A stretch of DNA of 38,717 bases from positions 1-38,717 of the forward strand of contig DATBLY010000151.1 in the NCBI GenBank assembly GCA_036555125.1, given 5' to 3'. The translations under genes were made by a program, and so were the position numbers. This document shows, one piece after another, positions 37,946-38,717 of this stretch. Every line of letters starts with the position of its first letter. Within the stretch, counting starts at the first letter, position 1. Under the pieces are notes generated by a model that saw nothing but the letters and a program-made list of their open reading frames with translations, had not been told where the DNA came from and did not search any database. The stretch comes from DATBLY01 sp036555125. GTDB taxonomy: Bacteria; Actinomycetota; UBA4738; HRBIN12.

Positions 37946-37980
37946 CGCGGGTGTCAGGCACGACCGGGGGAGGTGGTCGC

Positions 37981-38364
37981 ATGGGCGAAGCGGATCCGGT
38001 CGTCCGGATCGCGGAGTCCGAGCGACGGCCGGGGGCGTCGACGCCCGGCATGATCCGCGAAGCGGCGTTCGATACCGGAACGATCTGGGCCGGCTTCGTG
38101 CGGACCGGCGCCCAGATGATCTCGGGCTGGCACCACCACGGGGAGTACGAGTCGGTGATCTACGTCGTGGCCGGGAAGCTCCGGATGGAATCGGGGCCGG
38201 GCGGTCAGAGCGTCGTCGATGCCGTCCCCGGCGACTTCCTCCTCGTCCCGCGCGGCGCGATCCACCGCGAGGGGAACCCCGACGAGGTCGAAGGCACGGT
38301 CGTCGTGGTGCGCTCCGGGTCCGGACCGCCCGTCGTGAACCTGGAGGGTCCAGCGGCCGGGTGA
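37981..38364 (+). CDS. Cupin domain protein
   Basis: Small beta-barrel protein, 127 residues from the ATG. The cupin motifs are SGWHHHGEYESVIYVVAGKL (metal ligands HHH and E) and GDFLLVPRGAIHREGNP (H of motif 2). It is probably a metal-binding enzyme or binding protein of unknown substrate. GGGGGAGG 7 nt upstream of the ATG supports this start. The in-frame GTG at 37951 (10 more residues, glycine-rich) could instead be a leaderless start. Confidence 0.85.
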   Translation: MGEADPVVRIAESERRPGASTPGMIREAAFDTGTIWAGFVRTGAQMISGWHHHGEYESVIYVVAGKLRMESGPGGQSVVDAVPGDFLLVPRGAIHREGNPDEVEGTVVVVRSGSGPPVVNLEGPAAG

Positions 38365-38404
38365 GCGCCGGGATCGTCCCCCTCTCGCCGGACGTGGCCG
38401 TGGC

Positions 38405-38717
38405 TCAGTTGGCGGGCTTCCAGCCGAGCGCGCGGCCCCACGCGAACGCGGCGAACGCGTCGGCGGACTCGGACCATGCCTCCCACGCGCGCTCCATCGC
38501 GCCCAGCTCGGCGGCGGTCGCCAGCCCGAGCCGCTGGGCGGCCTCGGCGTACTCGTCGTCGCGGCAGTCCTCGGCACGTCCGAGGCCGAACGAGCGCACG
38601 CCCTCCCGCGTCCCGTAGCTCAGGTACATCGTCGAGGCCGCGACGCGCTCGAAGCCAGCTTCGTGCAGGAGCCCTCGGAGCGCACGGCCGCGGTGCGGGT
38701 CGAGCCCCCACTCGCGC
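38405..38717 (-). CDS. C-terminal part of a class I SAM-dependent methyltransferase (cut by window edge)
   Basis: The minus strand is open from the edge to the stop at 38405, 103 residues: RALRGLLHEAGFERVAASTMYLSYGT, then an acidic helix-rich stretch, and WEAWSESADAFAAFAWGRALGWK. The LLxEAGFxxV block is the strand after the methyl-transfer core of ubiquinone/menaquinone-type methyltransferases, and the tail W-D-AF...W-xxxGW is typical of a family with YSYGT-V-x-A-L repeats. The AdoMet-binding N-terminus lies outside. Substrate unknown. Confidence 0.75.
   Translation of the reverse strand, partial: REWGLDPHRGRALRGLLHEAGFERVAASTMYLSYGTREGVRSFGLGRAEDCRDDEYAEAAQRLGLATAAELGAMERAWEAWSESADAFAAFAWGRALGWKPAN

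Noticed and set aside
1..38717. CRISPR arrays, tRNA/rRNA genes, insertion sequences, attachment sites, replication origin
   Set aside because: No regular repeats, tRNA-like folds, transposase or integrase coding, or DnaA-box clusters noticed; low-sensitivity manual scan.

Overview
The window is very GC-rich (about 70% by eye) and densely packed. It has no rRNA, tRNA, CRISPR array, insertion sequence or phage gene that I can see. GTG starts, 4-bp ATGA/GTGA overlaps, F420/flavin luciferase-like oxidoreductases, LytR-CpsA-Psr, DinB, DUF2269 and YdeI-type genes, and many leaderless promoters (TAnnnT hexamer, about 6 nt, then the start codon) suggest an uncultured-type member of the Actinomycetota or a neighbouring high-GC Terrabacterial lineage such as Chloroflexota. 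I cannot place it more precisely.

Left third (1-13.7 kb), an ion-homeostasis island. The start of a high-affinity K+ pump operon (a 27-codon membrane micro-ORF, kdpF, kdpA; minus strand, running off the left edge) is divergent from its regulators. The sensor KdpD is split: the membrane/GAF/histidine-kinase half comes first, then KdpE, then a separate gene for the KdpD N-terminal ATP-binding/Usp half. Next come an OB-fold protein, a membrane H+-pyrophosphatase with the K+-independent signature, a fluoride riboswitch driving a fluoride channel gene (crcB) plus a DUF190 gene, and the Na+/H+ antiporter NhaA. After a membrane protein/LCP pair there are two divergent CaCA-type cation exchangers, the second behind a manganese (yybP-ykoY) riboswitch.

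Middle (13.7-28.5 kb), an assortment of short transcription units: an MrfA-like DUF1998 helicase overlapping a SLOG-family gene, a bidirectional terminator made from the two stop codons, DinB, GNAT, a polysaccharide-type flippase, an ABC transporter pair, an ArsR/AHSA1 operon with two palindromic operators, a 39-aa ORF, a second GNAT, a deletion scar joining the 3' ends of an alcohol dehydrogenase gene and a TetR gene, an LLM oxidoreductase, YdeI, DUF2269, and a DrrAB-type ABC exporter divergent from a MarR regulator with a clear operator/promoter region, then another LLM oxidoreductase.

Right third (28.5-38.7 kb), envelope and signalling genes: a META-YbaY fusion without a signal peptide, an unknown multi-pass membrane protein, a nucleoside-hydrolase lipoprotein, an unknown membrane-anchored protein, an ECF sigma/membrane anti-sigma-like pair, a TolB-type propeller lipoprotein, an NAD-dependent epimerase, a NarL-type GAF sensor kinase without a neighbouring response regulator, a cupin, and the C-terminal part of a methyltransferase cut by the right edge.

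Most of the window is ordinary chromosomal core/accessory DNA. The most interesting parts are the split Kdp system with its micro-ORF, the two riboswitches among ion transporters, the recurrent leaderless promoter layout, and the divergent-pair deletion scar.
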